A stretch of 64,000 nt of DNA from contig JAZGUH010000323.1 in assembly GCA_037893225.1 (NCBI GenBank), positions 1,488,001-1,552,000 on the forward strand. The letters are read 5' to 3'. Source of the stretch: Hippasteria phrygiana. Its lineage: Eukaryota; Echinodermata; Asteroidea; Valvatida; Goniasteridae. The stretch's first letter is position 1; each line of letters starts with the position of its first letter. The position numbers were made by a program, and so were the translations under genes. Positions 50,880-63,871 of the stretch are shown piece by piece. Below the pieces are notes generated by a model that saw only the letters and a list, made by a program, of their open reading frames with translations, made no database searches and was not told where the DNA came from.

Positions 50880-52000
50880 GTATGGATAGCTTAGATCTGG
50901 CGCTACATGTTGCAATCATCGGCGGCTTCTTAGAGTTCAAACTTGTGGAGAAAATTCAAACCTCGCAATGTTTATTTTCTTTCCGGCCAACATCTGTGTG
51001 CATATTACCTTCTATTTATTGCTCCATGCCTGTCAAATTCCCTGGGGTATGACTTGCTTTACTCATTCATAATTGCATGAAATATCAATCAAATACAGTA
51101 ATTTTGACATGTATGGATAGCTTAGATCTGGTGCTACATGTTGCAATTATCGGCGGCTTCTTAGAGTTAACACTTGTGGAGAAAATTCAAACCTCGCAAT
51201 GTTTATTTTCTTTCCGGCCACCATCTGTGTGCATATTACCTTTTATTTATTGCTCCATGCCTGTCAAATTCCCTGGGGTATGGACTTGCTTTACTCATTC
51301 ATAATTGCATGAAATATCAACCAAATGCAGTAATTTTGACATGTATGTATAGCTTAGATCTGGCGCTACATGTTGCAATCATCGGCGGCTTCCTAGAGTT
51401 AAAACTTGTGGAGAAAATTCAAACCTCGCAATGTTTATTTTCTTTCCGGCCAACATCTGTGTACATATTACCTTCTATTTATTGCTCCATGCATGTCAAA
51501 TTCCCTGGGGTATGGACTTGCTTTATTCATTCATAATTGCATGAAATATCAACCAAATGCAGTAATTTTGACATGTATGGATAGCTTAGATCTGGCGCTA
51601 CATGTTGCAATCATCGGCGGCTTCTTAGAGTTAACACTTGTGGAGAAAATTCAAACCTCGCAATGTTTATTTTCTTTCCTTATACCATCTGTGTGCATAT
51701 TACCTTTTATTTATTGCTCCATGCCTGTCAAATTCCCTGGGGTATGGACTTGCTTTACTCATTCATAATTGCATGAAATATCAACCAAATGCAGTAATTT
51801 TGACATGTATGGATAGCTTAGATCTGGCGCTACATGTTGCAATCATCGGCGGCTTCTTAGAGTTAAAACGTGTTCAGAAAATTCAAACCTCGCAATGTTT
51901 ATTTTCTTTCCGGCCAACATCTGTGTACATATTACCGTCTATTTATTGCTCCAAGCATGTCAAATTCCTTGGGGTATGGACTTGCTTTACTCATTCATAA
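50880..52000 (+). repeat. Dispersed duplication source/target, partner at 58528-59640
   Basis: Units here match those about 7648 bp downstream. Shared rare marks are CTGGTGCTAC (51129 and 58777), an F unit (51680 and 59328), AACGTGTTCAG (about 51868 and 59517) and CCAAGCATG (about 51952 and 59598). Differences include CCTTGG near 51967 and a 1-bp deletion at about 59587 in the partner. The flanking units differ, so a block of about five units was copied or separated. Confidence 0.85.
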
Positions 52001-53580
52001 TTGCATGAAATATCACCCAAATGCAGTAATTTTGACATGTATGCATAGCTTAGATCTGGCGCTACATGTTGCAATCATCGGCGGCTTCCTAGAGTTAAAA
52101 CTTGTGGAGAAAATTCAAACCTCGCAATGTTTATTTTCTTTCCGGCCACCATCTGTGTGCATATTACCTTTTATTTATTGCTCCATGCCTGTCAAATTCC
52201 CTGGGATATGGACTTGCTTTACTCATTCATAATTGCATGAAATATCAACCAAATGCAGTAATTTTGACATGTATGTATAGCTTAGATCTGGCGCTACATG
52301 TTGCAATCATCGGCGGCTTCCTAGAGTTAAAACTTGTGGAGAAAATTCAAACCTCGCAATGTTTATTTTCTTTCCGGCCAACATCTGTGTACATATTACC
52401 TTCTATTTATTGCTCCATGCATGTCAAATTCCCTGGGGTATGGACTTGCTTTATTCATTCATAATTGCATGAAATATCAACCAAATGCAGTAATTTTGAC
52501 ATGTATGGATAGCTTAGATCTGGCGCTACATGTTGCAATCATCGGCGGCTTCTTAGAGTTCAAACTTGTGGAGAAAATTCAAACCTCGCAATGTTTATTT
52601 TCTTTCCGGCCAACATCTGTGTACATATTACCTTCTATTTATTGCTCCATGCATGTCAAATTCCCTGGGGTATGGACTTGCTTTATTCATTCATAATTGC
52701 ATGAAATATCAACCAAATGCAGTAATTTTGACATGTATGGATAGCTTAGATCTGGCGCTACATGTTGCAATCATCGGCGGCTTCTTAGAGTTAACACTTG
52801 TGGAGAAAATTCAAACCTCGCAATGTTTATTTTCTTTCCTTATACCATCTGTGTGCATATTACCTTTTATTTATTGCTCCATGCCTGTCAAATTCCCTGG
52901 GGTCTGGACTTGCTTTACTCATTCATAATTGCATGAAATATCAACCAAATGCAGTAATTTTGACATGTATGGATAGCTTAGATCTGGCGCTACATGTTGC
53001 AATCATCGGCGGCTTCTTAGAGTTAAAACGTGTTCAGAAAATTCAAACCTCGCAATGTTTATTTTCTTTCCGGCCACCATCTGTGTGCATATTACCTTTT
53101 ATTTATTGCTCCATGCCTGTCAAATTCCCTGGGGTATGGACTTGCTTTACTCATTCATAATTACATGAAATATCAACCAAATGCAGTAATTTTGACATGT
53201 ATGGATAGCGTAGATCTGGCGCTACATGTTGCAATCATCGGCGGCTTCTTAGAGTTCAAACTTGCGGAGAAAATTCAAACCTCGCAATGTTTATTTTCTT
53301 TCCGGCCAACATCTGTGTACATATTACCTTCTATTTATTGCTCCATGCATGTCAAATTCCCTGGGGTATGGACTTTCTTTATTCATTCATAATTGCATGA
53401 AATATCAACCAAATGCAGTAATTTTGACATGTATGGATAGCTTAGATCTGGCGCTACATGTTGCAATCATCGGCGGCTTCTTAGAGTTCAAACTTGTGGA
53501 GAAAATTCAAACCTCGCAATGTTTATTTTCTTTCCGGCCAACATCTGTGTGCATATTACCTTCTATTTATTGCCCCATGC

Positions 53581-53605
53581 ATGTCAAATTCCCAAAGGGT
53601 ATGGA
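53581..53605 (+). other. Compound change TGGGG to AAAGGG, 233-bp unit
   Basis: CCCTGGGGTATGG becomes CCCAAAGGGTATGG at 53591-53604: substitution plus one added base. A neighbouring CCCCATGC (T to C) is also private. Clustered changes of this kind suggest an error-prone repair tract or a sequencing error. Confidence 0.85.
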
Positions 53606-53847
53606 CTTGCTTTATTCATTCATAATTGCATGAAATATCAACCAAATGCAGTAATTTTGACATGTATGGATAGCTTAGATCTGGCGCTACATGTTGCAAT
53701 CATCGGCGGCTTCTTAGAGTTAACACTTGTGGAGAAAATTCAAACCTCGCAATGTTTATTTTCTTTCCTTATACCATCTGTGTGCATATTACCTTTTATT
53801 TATTGCTCCATGCCTGTCAAATTCCCTGGGGTATGGACTTGCTTTAT

Positions 53848-53864
53848 TCATTCATAATGCATGA
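53848..53864 (+). other. One-base deletion of T (ATAATGCATG)
   Basis: CATAATGCATG replaces CATAATTGCATG. It occurs once, in the unit after the compound change at 53594, so three private events fall within 300 bp. Confidence 0.87.
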
Positions 53865-55018
53865 AATATCAACCAAATGCAGTAATTTTGACATGTATGG
53901 ATAGCTTAGATCTGGCGCTACATGTTGCAATCATCGGCGGCTTCTTAGAGTTCAAACTTGTGGAGAAAATTCAAACCTCGCAATGTTTATTTTCTTTCCG
54001 GCCAACATCTGTGTGCATATTACCTTCTATTTATTGCTCCATGCCTGTCAAATTCCCTGGGGTATGACTTGCTTTACTCATTCATAATTGCATGAAATAT
54101 CAATCAAATACAGTAATTTTGACATGTATGGATAGCTTAGATCTGGCGCTACATGTTGCAATTATCGGCGGCTTCCTAGAGTTAAAACTTGTGGAGAAAA
54201 TTCAAACCTCGCAATGTTTATTTTCTTTCCGGCCAACATCTGTGTACATATTACCTTCTATTTATTGCTCCATGCATGTCAAATTCCCTGGGGTATGGAC
54301 TTGCTTTATTCATTCATAATTGCATGAAATATCAACCAAATGCAGTAATTTTGACATGTATGTATAGCTTAGATCTGGCGCTACATGTTGCAATCATCGG
54401 CGGCTTCCTAGAGTTAAAACTTGTGGAGAAAATTCAAACCTCGCAATGTTTATTTTCTTTCCGGCCAACATCTGTGAACATATTACCTTCTATTTATTGC
54501 TCCATGCATGTCAAATTCCCTGGGGTATGGACTTGCTTTATTCATTCATAATTGCATGAAATATCAACCAAATGCAGTAATTTTGACATGTATGGATAGC
54601 TTAGATCTGGCGCTACATGTTGCAATCATCGGCGGCTTCTTAGAGTTAACACTTGTGGAGAAAATTCAAACCTCGCAATGTTTATTTTCTTTCCTTATAC
54701 CATCTGTGTGCATATTACCTTTTATTTATTGCTCCATGCCTGTCAAATTCCCTGGGGTATGGACTTGCTTTATTCATTCATAATTGCATGAAATATCAAC
54801 CAAATGCAGTAATTTTGACATGTATGGATAGCTTAGATCTGGCGCTACATGTTGCAATCATCGGCGGCTTCTTAGAGTTCAAACTTGTGGAGAAAATTCA
54901 AACCTCGCAATGTTTATTTTCTTTCCGGCCAACATCTGTGTGCATATTACCTTCTATTTATTGCTCCATGCCTGTCAAATTCCCTGGGGTATGACTTGCT
55001 TTACTCATTCATAATTGC

Positions 55019-55944
55019 ATGAAATATCAATCAAATACAGTAATTTTGACATGTATGGATAGCTTAGATCTGGCGCTACATGTTGCAATTATCGGCGGCT
55101 TCCTAGAGTTAAAACTTGTGGAGAAAATTCAAACCTCGCAATGTTTATTTTCTTTCCGGCCAACATCTGTGTGCATATTACCTTCTATGTATTGCTCCAT
55201 GCCTGTCAAATTCCATGGGGTATGACTTGCTTTACTCATTCATAATTGCATGAAATATCAACCAAATGCAGTAATTTTGACATGTATGTATAGCTTAGAT
55301 CTGGCGCTACATGTTGCAATCATCGGCGGCTTCCTAGAGTTAAAACTTGTGGAGAAAATTCAAACCTCGCAATGTTTATTTTCTTTCCGGCCAACATCTG
55401 TGTACATATTACCTTCTATTTATTGCTCCATGCATGTCAAATTCCCTGGGGTATGGACTTGCTTTACTCATTCATAATTGCATGAAATATCACCCAAATG
55501 CAGTAATTTTGACATGTATGTATAGCTTAGATCTGGCGCTACATGTTGCAATCATCGGCGGCTTCTTAGAGTTAAAACTTGTGGAGAAAATTCAAACCTC
55601 GCAATGTTTATTTTCTTTCCGGCCAACATCTGTGTGCAAATTACCTTCTATTTATTGCTCCATGCCTGTCAAATTCCCTGGGGTATGACTTGCTTTACTC
55701 ATTCATAATTGCATGAAATATCAATCAAATACAGTAATTTTGACATGTATGGATAGCTTAGATCTGGCGCTACATGTTGCAATCATCGGCGGCTTCTTAG
55801 AGTTCAAACTTGTGGAGAAAATTCAAACCTCGCAATGTTTATTTTCTTTCCGGCCAACATCTGTGTACATATTACCGTCTATTTATTGCTCCATGCATGT
55901 CAAATTCCCTGGGGTATGGACTCGCTTTACTCATTCATAATTGC
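55019..55944 (+). repeat. 4-mer duplication, copy 1, unit 926 bp
   Basis: Units from about 55019 match those 926 bp downstream (4 x 232 minus two E deletions). Both carry the rare TTCCATGGGG (about 55211 and 56137), which also occurs near 61693. A private CTATGTATTG near 55185 distinguishes copy 1. Confidence 0.9.
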
Positions 55945-56870
55945 ATGAAATATCAATCAAATACAGTAATTTTGACATGTATGGATAGCTTAGATCTGGC
56001 GCTACATGTTGCAATTATCGGCGGCTTCCTAGAGTTAAAACTTGTGGAGAAAATTCAAACCTCGCAATGTTTATTTTCTTTCCGGCCAACATCTGTGTGC
56101 ATATTACCTTCTATTTATTGCTCCATGCCTGTCAAATTCCATGGGGTATGACTTGCTTTACTCATTCATAATTGCATGAAATATCAACCAAATGCAGTAA
56201 TTTTGACATGTATGTATAGCTTAGATCTGGCGCTACATGTTGCAATCATCGGCGGCTTCCTAGAGTTAAAACTTGTGGAGAAAATTCAAACCTCGCAATG
56301 TTTATTTTCTTTCCGGCCAACATCTGTGTACATATTACCTTCTATTTATTGCTCCATGCATGTCAAATTCCCTGGGGTATGGACTTGCTTTACTCATTCA
56401 TAATTGCATGAAATATCACCCAAATGCAGTAATTTTGACATGTATGTATAGCTTAGATCTGGCGCTACATGTTGCAATCATCGGCGGCTTCTTAGAGTTA
56501 AAACTTGTGGAGAAAATTCAAACCTCGCAATGTTTATTTTCTTTCCGGCCAACATCTGTGTGCAAATTACCTTCTATTTATTGCTCCATGCCTGTCAAAT
56601 TCCCTGGGGTATGACTTGCTTTACTCATTCATAATTGCATGAAATATCAATCAAATACAGTAATTTTGACATGTATGGATAGCTTAGATCTGGCGCTACA
56701 TGTTGCAATCATCGGCGGCTTCTTAGAGTTCAAACTTGTGGAGAAAATTCAAACCTCGCAATGTTTATTTTCTTTCCGGCCAACATCTGTGTACATATTA
56801 CCGTCTATTTATTGCTCCATGCATGTCAAATTCCCTGGGGTATGGACTCGCTTTACTCATTCATAATTGC
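55945..56870 (+). repeat. 4-mer duplication, copy 2
   Basis: This is the second copy of the 926-bp block. It diverges after about 56886, where the next unit carries GCAGAAATT instead of the CAATCAAATAC form. The related block at about 61.5-62.2 kb (offset 6488 bp from copy 1) shows that this module has been used a third time. Confidence 0.9.
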
Positions 56871-57334
56871 ATGAAATATCAACCAAATGCAGAAATTTTG
56901 ACATGTATGGATAGCTTAGATCTGGCGCTACATGTTGCAATCATCGGCGGCTTCTTAGAGTTAACACTTGTGGAGAAAATTCAAACCTCGCAATGTTTAT
57001 TTTCTTTCCGGCCACCATCTGTGTGCATATTACCTTTTATGTATTGCTCCATGCCTGTCAAATTCCCTGGGGTATGGACTTGCTTTACTCATTCATAATT
57101 GCATGAAATATCAACCAAATGCAGTAATTTTGACATGTATGGATAGCTTAGATCTGGCGCTACATGTTGCAATCATCGGCGGCTTCTTAGAGTTAAAACG
57201 TGTGGAGAAAATTCAAACCTCGCAATGTTTATTTTCTTTCCGGCCAACATCTGTGTACATATTACCGTCTATTTATTGCTCCATGCATGTCAAATTCCCT
57301 GGGGTATGGACTTGCTTTACTCATTCATAATTGC

Positions 57335-58029
57335 ATGAAATATCACCCAAATGCAGTAATTTTGACATGTATGTATAGCTTAGATCTGGCGCTACATGTT
57401 GCAATCATCGGCGGCTTCCTAGAGTTAAAACTTGTGGAGAAAATTCAAACCTCGCAATGTTTATTTTCTTTCCGGCCACCATCTGTGTGCATATTACCTT
57501 TTATTTATTGCTCCATGCCTGTCAAATTCCCTGGGGTATGGACTTACTTTACTCATTCATAATTACATGAAATATCAACCAAATGCAGTAATTTTGACAT
57601 GTATGTATAGCGTAGATCTGGCGCTACATGTTGCAATCATCGGCGGCTTCCTAGAGTTAAAACTTGTGGAGAAAATTCAAACCTCGCAATGTTTATTTTC
57701 TTTCCGGCCACCATCTGTGTGCATATTACCTTTTATTTATTGCTCCATGCCTGTCAAATTCCCTGGGATATGGACTTGCTTTACTCATTCATAATTGCAT
57801 GAAATATCAACCAAATGCAGTAATTTTGACATGTATGGATAGCTTAGATCTGGCGCTACATGTTGCAATCATCGGCGGCTTCTTAGAGTTCAAACTTGTG
57901 GAGAAAATTCAAACCTCGCAATGTTTATTTTCTTTCCGGCCAACATCTGTGTGCATATTACCTTCTATTTATTGCTCCATGCCTGTCAAATTCCCTGGGG
58001 TATGACTTGCTTTACTCATTCATAATTGC
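57335..58029 (+). repeat. 3-mer duplication, copy 1, unit 695 bp
   Basis: Three units (two C-like, one E) recur exactly 695 bp downstream (3 x 232 minus one). They share CACCCAAAT, CTTACTTTAC, ATTACATG, GTATAGCGTAG and GGGATATGG in the same order. No mismatch was seen on the diagnostic positions. Confidence 0.92.
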
Positions 58030-58735
58030 ATGAAATATCACCCAAATGCAGTAATTTTGACATGTATGTATAGCTTAGATCTGGCGCTACATGTTGCAAT
58101 CATCGGCGGCTTCCTAGAGTTAAAACTTGTGGAGAAAATTCAAACCTCGCAATGTTTATTTTCTTTCCGGCCACCATCTGTGTGCATATTACCTTTTATT
58201 TATTGCTCCATGCCTGTCAAATTCCCTGGGGTATGGACTTACTTTACTCATTCATAATTACATGAAATATCAACCAAATGCAGTAATTTTGACATGTATG
58301 TATAGCGTAGATCTGGCGCTACATGTTGCAATCATCGGCGGCTTCCTAGAGTTAAAACTTGTGGAGAAAATTCAAACCTCGCAATGTTTATTTTCTTTCC
58401 GGCCACCATCTGTGTGCATATTACCTTTTATTTATTGCTCCATGCCTGTCAAATTCCCTGGGATATGGACTTGCTTTACTCATTCATAATTGCATGAAAT
58501 ATCAACCAAATGCAGTAATTTTGACATGTATGGATAGCTTAGATCTGGCGCTACATGTTGCAATCATCGGCGGCTTCTTAGAGTTCAAACTTGTGGAGAA
58601 AATTCAAACCTCGCAATGTTTATTTTCTTTCCGGCCAACATCTGTGTGCATATTACCTTCTATTTATTGCTCCATGCCTGTCAAATTCCCTGGGGTATGA
58701 CTTGCTTTACTCATTCATAATTGCATGAAATATCA
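58030..58735 (+). repeat. 3-mer duplication, copy 2
   Basis: This repeats 57335-58029 and then diverges at about 58736, where CAATCAAATAC replaces CACCCAAATGC. Apparent identity over such a short tandem block points to a recent event. Confidence 0.91.
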
Positions 58736-59574
58736 ATCAAATACAGTAATTTTGACATGTATGGATAGCTTAGATCTGGTGCTACATGTTGCAATTATCG
58801 GCGGCTTCTTAGAGTTAACACTTGTGGAGAAAATTCAAACCTCGCAATGTTTATTTTCTTTCCGGCCACCATCTGTGTGCATATTACCTTTTATTTATTG
58901 CTCCATGCCTGTCAAATTCCCTGGGGTATGGACTTGCTTTACTCATTCATAATTGCATGAAATATCAACCAAATGCAGTAATTTTGACATGTATGTATAG
59001 CTTAGATCTGGCGCTACATGTTGCAATCATCGGCGGCTTCCTAGAGTTAAAACTTGTGGAGAAAATTCAAACCTCGCAATGTTTATTTTCTTTCCGGCCA
59101 ACATCTGTGTACATATTACCTTCTATTTATTGCTCCATGCATGTCAAATTCCCTGGGGTATGGACTTGCTTTATTCATTCATAATTGCATGAAATATCAA
59201 CCAAATGCAGTAATTTTGACATGTATGGATAGCTTAGATCTGGCGCTACATGTTGCAATCATCGGCGGCTTCTTAGAGTTAACACTTGTGGAGAAAATTC
59301 AAACCTCGCAATGTTTATTTTCTTTCCTTATACCATCTGTGTGCATATTACCTTTTATTTATTGCTCCATGCCTGTCAAATTCCCTGGGGTATGGACTTG
59401 CTTTACTCATTCATAATTGCATGAAATATCAACCAAATGCAGTAATTTTGACATGTATGGATAGCTTAGATCTGGCGCTACATGTTGCAATCATCGGCGG
59501 CTTCTTAGAGTTAAAACGTGTTCAGAAAATTCAAACCTCGCAATGTTTATTTTCTTTCCGGCCAACATCTGTGT

Positions 59575-59650
59575 ACATATTACCGTCTTTTATTGCTCCA
59601 AGCATGTCAAATTCCCTGGGGTATGGACTTGCTTTACTCACTCATAATTA
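59575..59650 (+). other. Decayed unit: 1-bp deletion and clustered substitutions
   Basis: ACCGTCTTTTATTG (one A lost, about 59587), CCAAGCATG and ACTCACTCATAATTACATG fall within 75 bp. The 1-bp loss lets a frame run for 197 codons (59286-59879), which I regard as accidental. Confidence 0.85.
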
Positions 59651-60055
59651 CATGAAATATCAATCAAATACAGTAATTTTGACATGTATGGATAGCTTAG
59701 ATCTGGCGCTACATGTTGCAATTATCGGCGGCTTCTTAGAGTTAACACTTGTGGAGAAAATTCAAACCTCGCAATGTTTATTTTCTTTCCGGCCACCATC
59801 TGTGTGCATATTACCTTTTATTTATTGCTCCATGCCTGTCAAATTCCCTGGGGTATGGACTTGCTTTACTCATTCATAATTGCATGAAATATCAACCAAA
59901 TGCAGTAATTTTGACATGTATGGATAGCTTAGATCTGGCGCTACATGTTGCAATCATCGGCGGCTTCCTAGAGTTAAAACTTGTGGAGAAAATTCAAACC
60001 TCGCAATGTTTATTTTCTTTCCGGCCAACATCTGTGTACATATTACCTTCTATTT

Positions 60056-60090
60056 ATTGCACAATGCATGTCAAATTCCCTAGGGTATGG
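60056..60090 (+). repeat. Marker unit with TTGCACAATG and CCCTAGGG, repeated at 63765-63799
   Basis: TTGCTCC becomes TTGCACA, and CCCTGGGG becomes CCCTAGGG, giving an AvrII-type CCTAGG at 60079-60084. Both changes recur together at 63788-63793, 3709 bp away, and nowhere else in the window. They show that about 59.75-60.24 kb and 63.46-63.95 kb are copies of one segment. Confidence 0.93.
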
Positions 60091-62169
60091 ACTTGCTTTA
60101 TTCATTCATAATTGCATGAAATATCAACCAAATGCAGTAATTTTGACATGTATGGATAGCTTAGATCTGGCGCTACATGTTGCAATCATCGGCGGCTTCT
60201 TAGAGTTAACACTTGTGGAGAAAATTCAAACCTCGCAATGTTTATTTTCTTTCCTTATACCATCTGTGTGCATATTACCTTTTATTTATTGCTCCATGCC
60301 TGTCAAATTCCCTGGGGTATGGACTTGCTTTACTCATTCATAATTGCATGAAATATCAACCAAATGCAGTAATTTTGACATGTATGGATAGCTTAGATCT
60401 GGCGCTACATGTTGCAATCATCGGCGGCTTCTTAGAGTTAAAACGTGTTCAGAAAATTCAAACCTCGCAATGTTTATTTTCTTTCCGGCCACCATCTGTG
60501 TGCATATTACCTTTTATTTATTGCTCCATGCCTGTCAAATTCCCTGGGGTATGGACTTGCTTTACTCATTCATAATTACATGAAATATCAACCAAATGCA
60601 GTAATTTTGACATGTATGGATAGCGTAGATCTGGCGCTACATGTTGCAATCATCGGCGGCTTCTTAGAGTTCAAACTTGCGGAGAAAATTCAAACCTCGC
60701 AATGTTTATTTTCTTTCCGGCCAACATCTGTGTACATATTACCTTCTATTTATTGCTCCATGCATGTCAAATTCCCTGGGGTATGGACTTGCTTTATTCA
60801 TTCATAATTGCATGAAATATCAACCAAATGCAGTAATTTTGACATGTATGGATAGCTTAGATCTGGCGCTACATGTTGCAATCATCGGCGGCTTCTTAGA
60901 GTTCAAACTTGTGGAGAAAATTCAAACCTCGCAATGTTTATTTTCTTTCCGGCCAACATCTGTGTGCATATTACCTTCTATTTATTGCTCCATGCATGTC
61001 AAATTCCCTGGGGTATGGACTTGCTTTATTCATTCATAATTGCATGAAATATCAACCAAATGCAGTAATTTTGACATGTATGGATAGCTTAGATCTGGCG
61101 CTACATGTTGCAATCATCGGCGGCTTCTTAGAGTTAACACTTGTGGAGAAAATTCAAACCTCGCAATGTTTATTTTCTTTCCTTATACCATCTGTGTGCA
61201 TATTACCTTTTATTTATTGCTCCATGCCTGTCAAATTCCCTGGGGTATGGACTTGCTTTATTCATTCATAATTGCATGAAATATCAACCAAATGCAGTAA
61301 TTTTGACATGTATGGATAGCTTAGATCTGGCGCTACATGTTGCAATCATCGGCGGCTTCTTAGAGTTCAAACTTGTGGAGAAAATTCAAACCTCGCAATG
61401 TTTATTTTCTTTCCGGCCAACATCTGTGTGCATATTACCTTCTATTTATTGCTCCATGCCTGTCAAATTCCCTGGGGTATGACTTGCTTTACTCATTCAT
61501 AATTGCATGAAATATCAATCAAATACAGTACTTTTGACATGTATGGATAGCTTAGATCTGGCGCTACATGTTGCAATTATCGGCGGCTTCCTAGAGTTAA
61601 AACTTGTGGAGAAAATTCAAACCTCGCAATGTTTATTTTCTTTCCGGCCAACATCTGTGTGCATATTACCTTCTATTTATTGCTCCATGCCTGTCAAATT
61701 CCATGGGGTATGACTTGCTTTACTCATTCATAATTGCATGAAATATCAACCAAATGCAGTAATTTTGACATGTATGTATAGCTTAGATCTGGCGCTACAT
61801 GTTGCAATCATCGGCGGCTTCCTAGAGTTAAAACTTGTGGAGAAAATTCAAACCTCGCAATGTTTATTTTCTTTCCGGCCAACATCTGTGTACATATTAC
61901 CTTCTATTTATTGCTCCATGCATGTCAAATTCCCTGGGGTATGGACTTGCTTTACTCATTCATAATTGCATGAAATATCACCCAAATGCAGTAATTTTGA
62001 CATGTATGTATAGCTTAGATCTGGCGCTACATGTTGCAATCATCGGCGGCTTCTTAGAGTTCAAACTTGTGGAGAAAATTCAAACCTCGCAATGTTTATT
62101 TTCTTTCCGGCCAACATCTGTGTGCAAATTACCTTCTATTTATTGCTCCATGCCTGTCAAATTCCCTGG

Positions 62170-62182
62170 GGTATGCCTTGCT
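62170..62182 (+). other. E-type deletion with secondary A to C (TGA to TGC)
   Basis: This 231-bp unit has the common one-G deletion followed by a private substitution at 62176. The result is TATGCCTTG and an apparent 197-codon frame (61835-62428). It is a derived member of the E class, recognised by its length and by the CAATCAAATACAG that follows. Confidence 0.9.
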
Positions 62183-63871
62183 TTACTCATTCATAATTGC
62201 ATGAAATATCAATCAAATACAGTAATTTTGACATGTATGGATAGCTTAGATCTGGCGCTACATGTTGCAATTATCGGCGGCTTCTTAGAGTTAACACTTG
62301 TGGAGAAAATTCAAACCTCGCAATGTTTATTTTCTTTCCGGCCAACATCTGTGTGCATATTACCTTTTATTTATTGCTCCATGCCTGTCAAATTCCCTGG
62401 GGTATGGACTTGCATTACTCATTCATAATTGCATGAAATATCAACCAAATGAAGTAATTTTGACATGTATGGATAGCTTAGATCTGGCGCTACATGTTGC
62501 AATCATCGGCGGCTTCTTAGAGTTCAAACTTGTGGAGAAAATTCAAACCTCGCAATGTTTATTTTCTTTCCGGCCAACATCTGTGTACATATTACCGTCT
62601 ATTTATTGCTCCATGCATGTCAAATTCCCTGGGGTATGGACTCGCTTTACTCATTCATAATTGCATGAAATATCAACCAAATGCAGTAATTTTGACATGT
62701 ATGTATAGCTTAGATCTGGCGCTACATGTTGCAATCATCGGCGGCTTCCTAGAGTTAAAACTTGTGGAGAAAATTCAAACCTCGCAATGTTTATTTTCTT
62801 TCCGGCCAACATCTGTGTACATATTACCTTCTATTTATTGCTCCATGCATGTCAAATTCCCTGGGGTATGGACTTGCTTTATTCATTCATAATTGCATGA
62901 AATATCAACCAAATGCAGAAATTTTGACATGTATGGATAGCTTAGATCTGGCGCTACATGTTGCAATCATCGGCGGCTTCTTAGAGTTAACACTTGTGGA
63001 GAAAATTCAAACCTCGCAATGTTTATTTTCTTTCCGGCCACCATCTGTGTGCATATTACCTTTTATTTATTGCTCCATGCCTGTCAAATTCCCTGGGGTA
63101 TGGACTTGCTTTACTCATTCATAATTGCATGAAATATCAACCAAATGCAGTAATTTTGACATGTATGGATAGCTTAGATCTGGCGCTACATGTTGCAATC
63201 ATCGGCGGCTTCTTAGAGTTAAAACGTGTGGAGAAAATTCAAACCTCGCAATGTTTATTTTCTTTCCGGCCAACATCTGTGTACATATTACCGTCTATTT
63301 ATTGCTCCATGCATGTCAAATTCCCTGGGGTATGGACTTGCTTTACTCATTCATAATTGCATGAAATATCACCCAAATGCAGTAATTTTGACATGTATGT
63401 ATAGCTTAGATCTGGCGCTACATGTTGCAATCATCGGCGGCTTCCTAGAGTTAAAACTTGTGGAGAAAATTCAAACCTCGCAATGTTTATTTTCTTTCCG
63501 GCCACCATCTGTGTGCATATTACCTTTTATTTATTGCTCCATGCCTGTCAAATTCCCTGGGGTATGGACTTGCTTTACTCATTCATAATTGCATGAAATA
63601 TCAACCAAATGCAGTAATTTTGACATGTATGGATAGCTTAGATCTGGCGCTACATGTTGCAATCATCGGCGGCTTCCTAGAGTTAAAACTTGTGGAGAAA
63701 ATTCAAACCTCGCAATGTTTATTTTCTTTCCGGCCAACATCTGTGTACATATTACCTTCTATTTATTGCACAATGCATGTCAAATTCCCTAGGGTATGGA
63801 CTTGCTTTATTCATTCATAATTGCATGAAATATCAACCAAATGCAGTAATTTTGACATGTATGGATAGCTT

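Larger units (their letters stand above)
52750..54100 (+). repeat. Dispersed duplication, partner at about 60165-61515
   Basis: Units match those 7415 bp downstream, sharing F, the TTCAGAAA variant, the B'-like TGCGG unit (53269 and 60684) and E. This copy has more private changes: GGTCTGG near 52912, ACTTTCTTT near 53374, TGCCCCATG near 53572 and two indels. It therefore appears more decayed than its partner. Confidence 0.83.
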
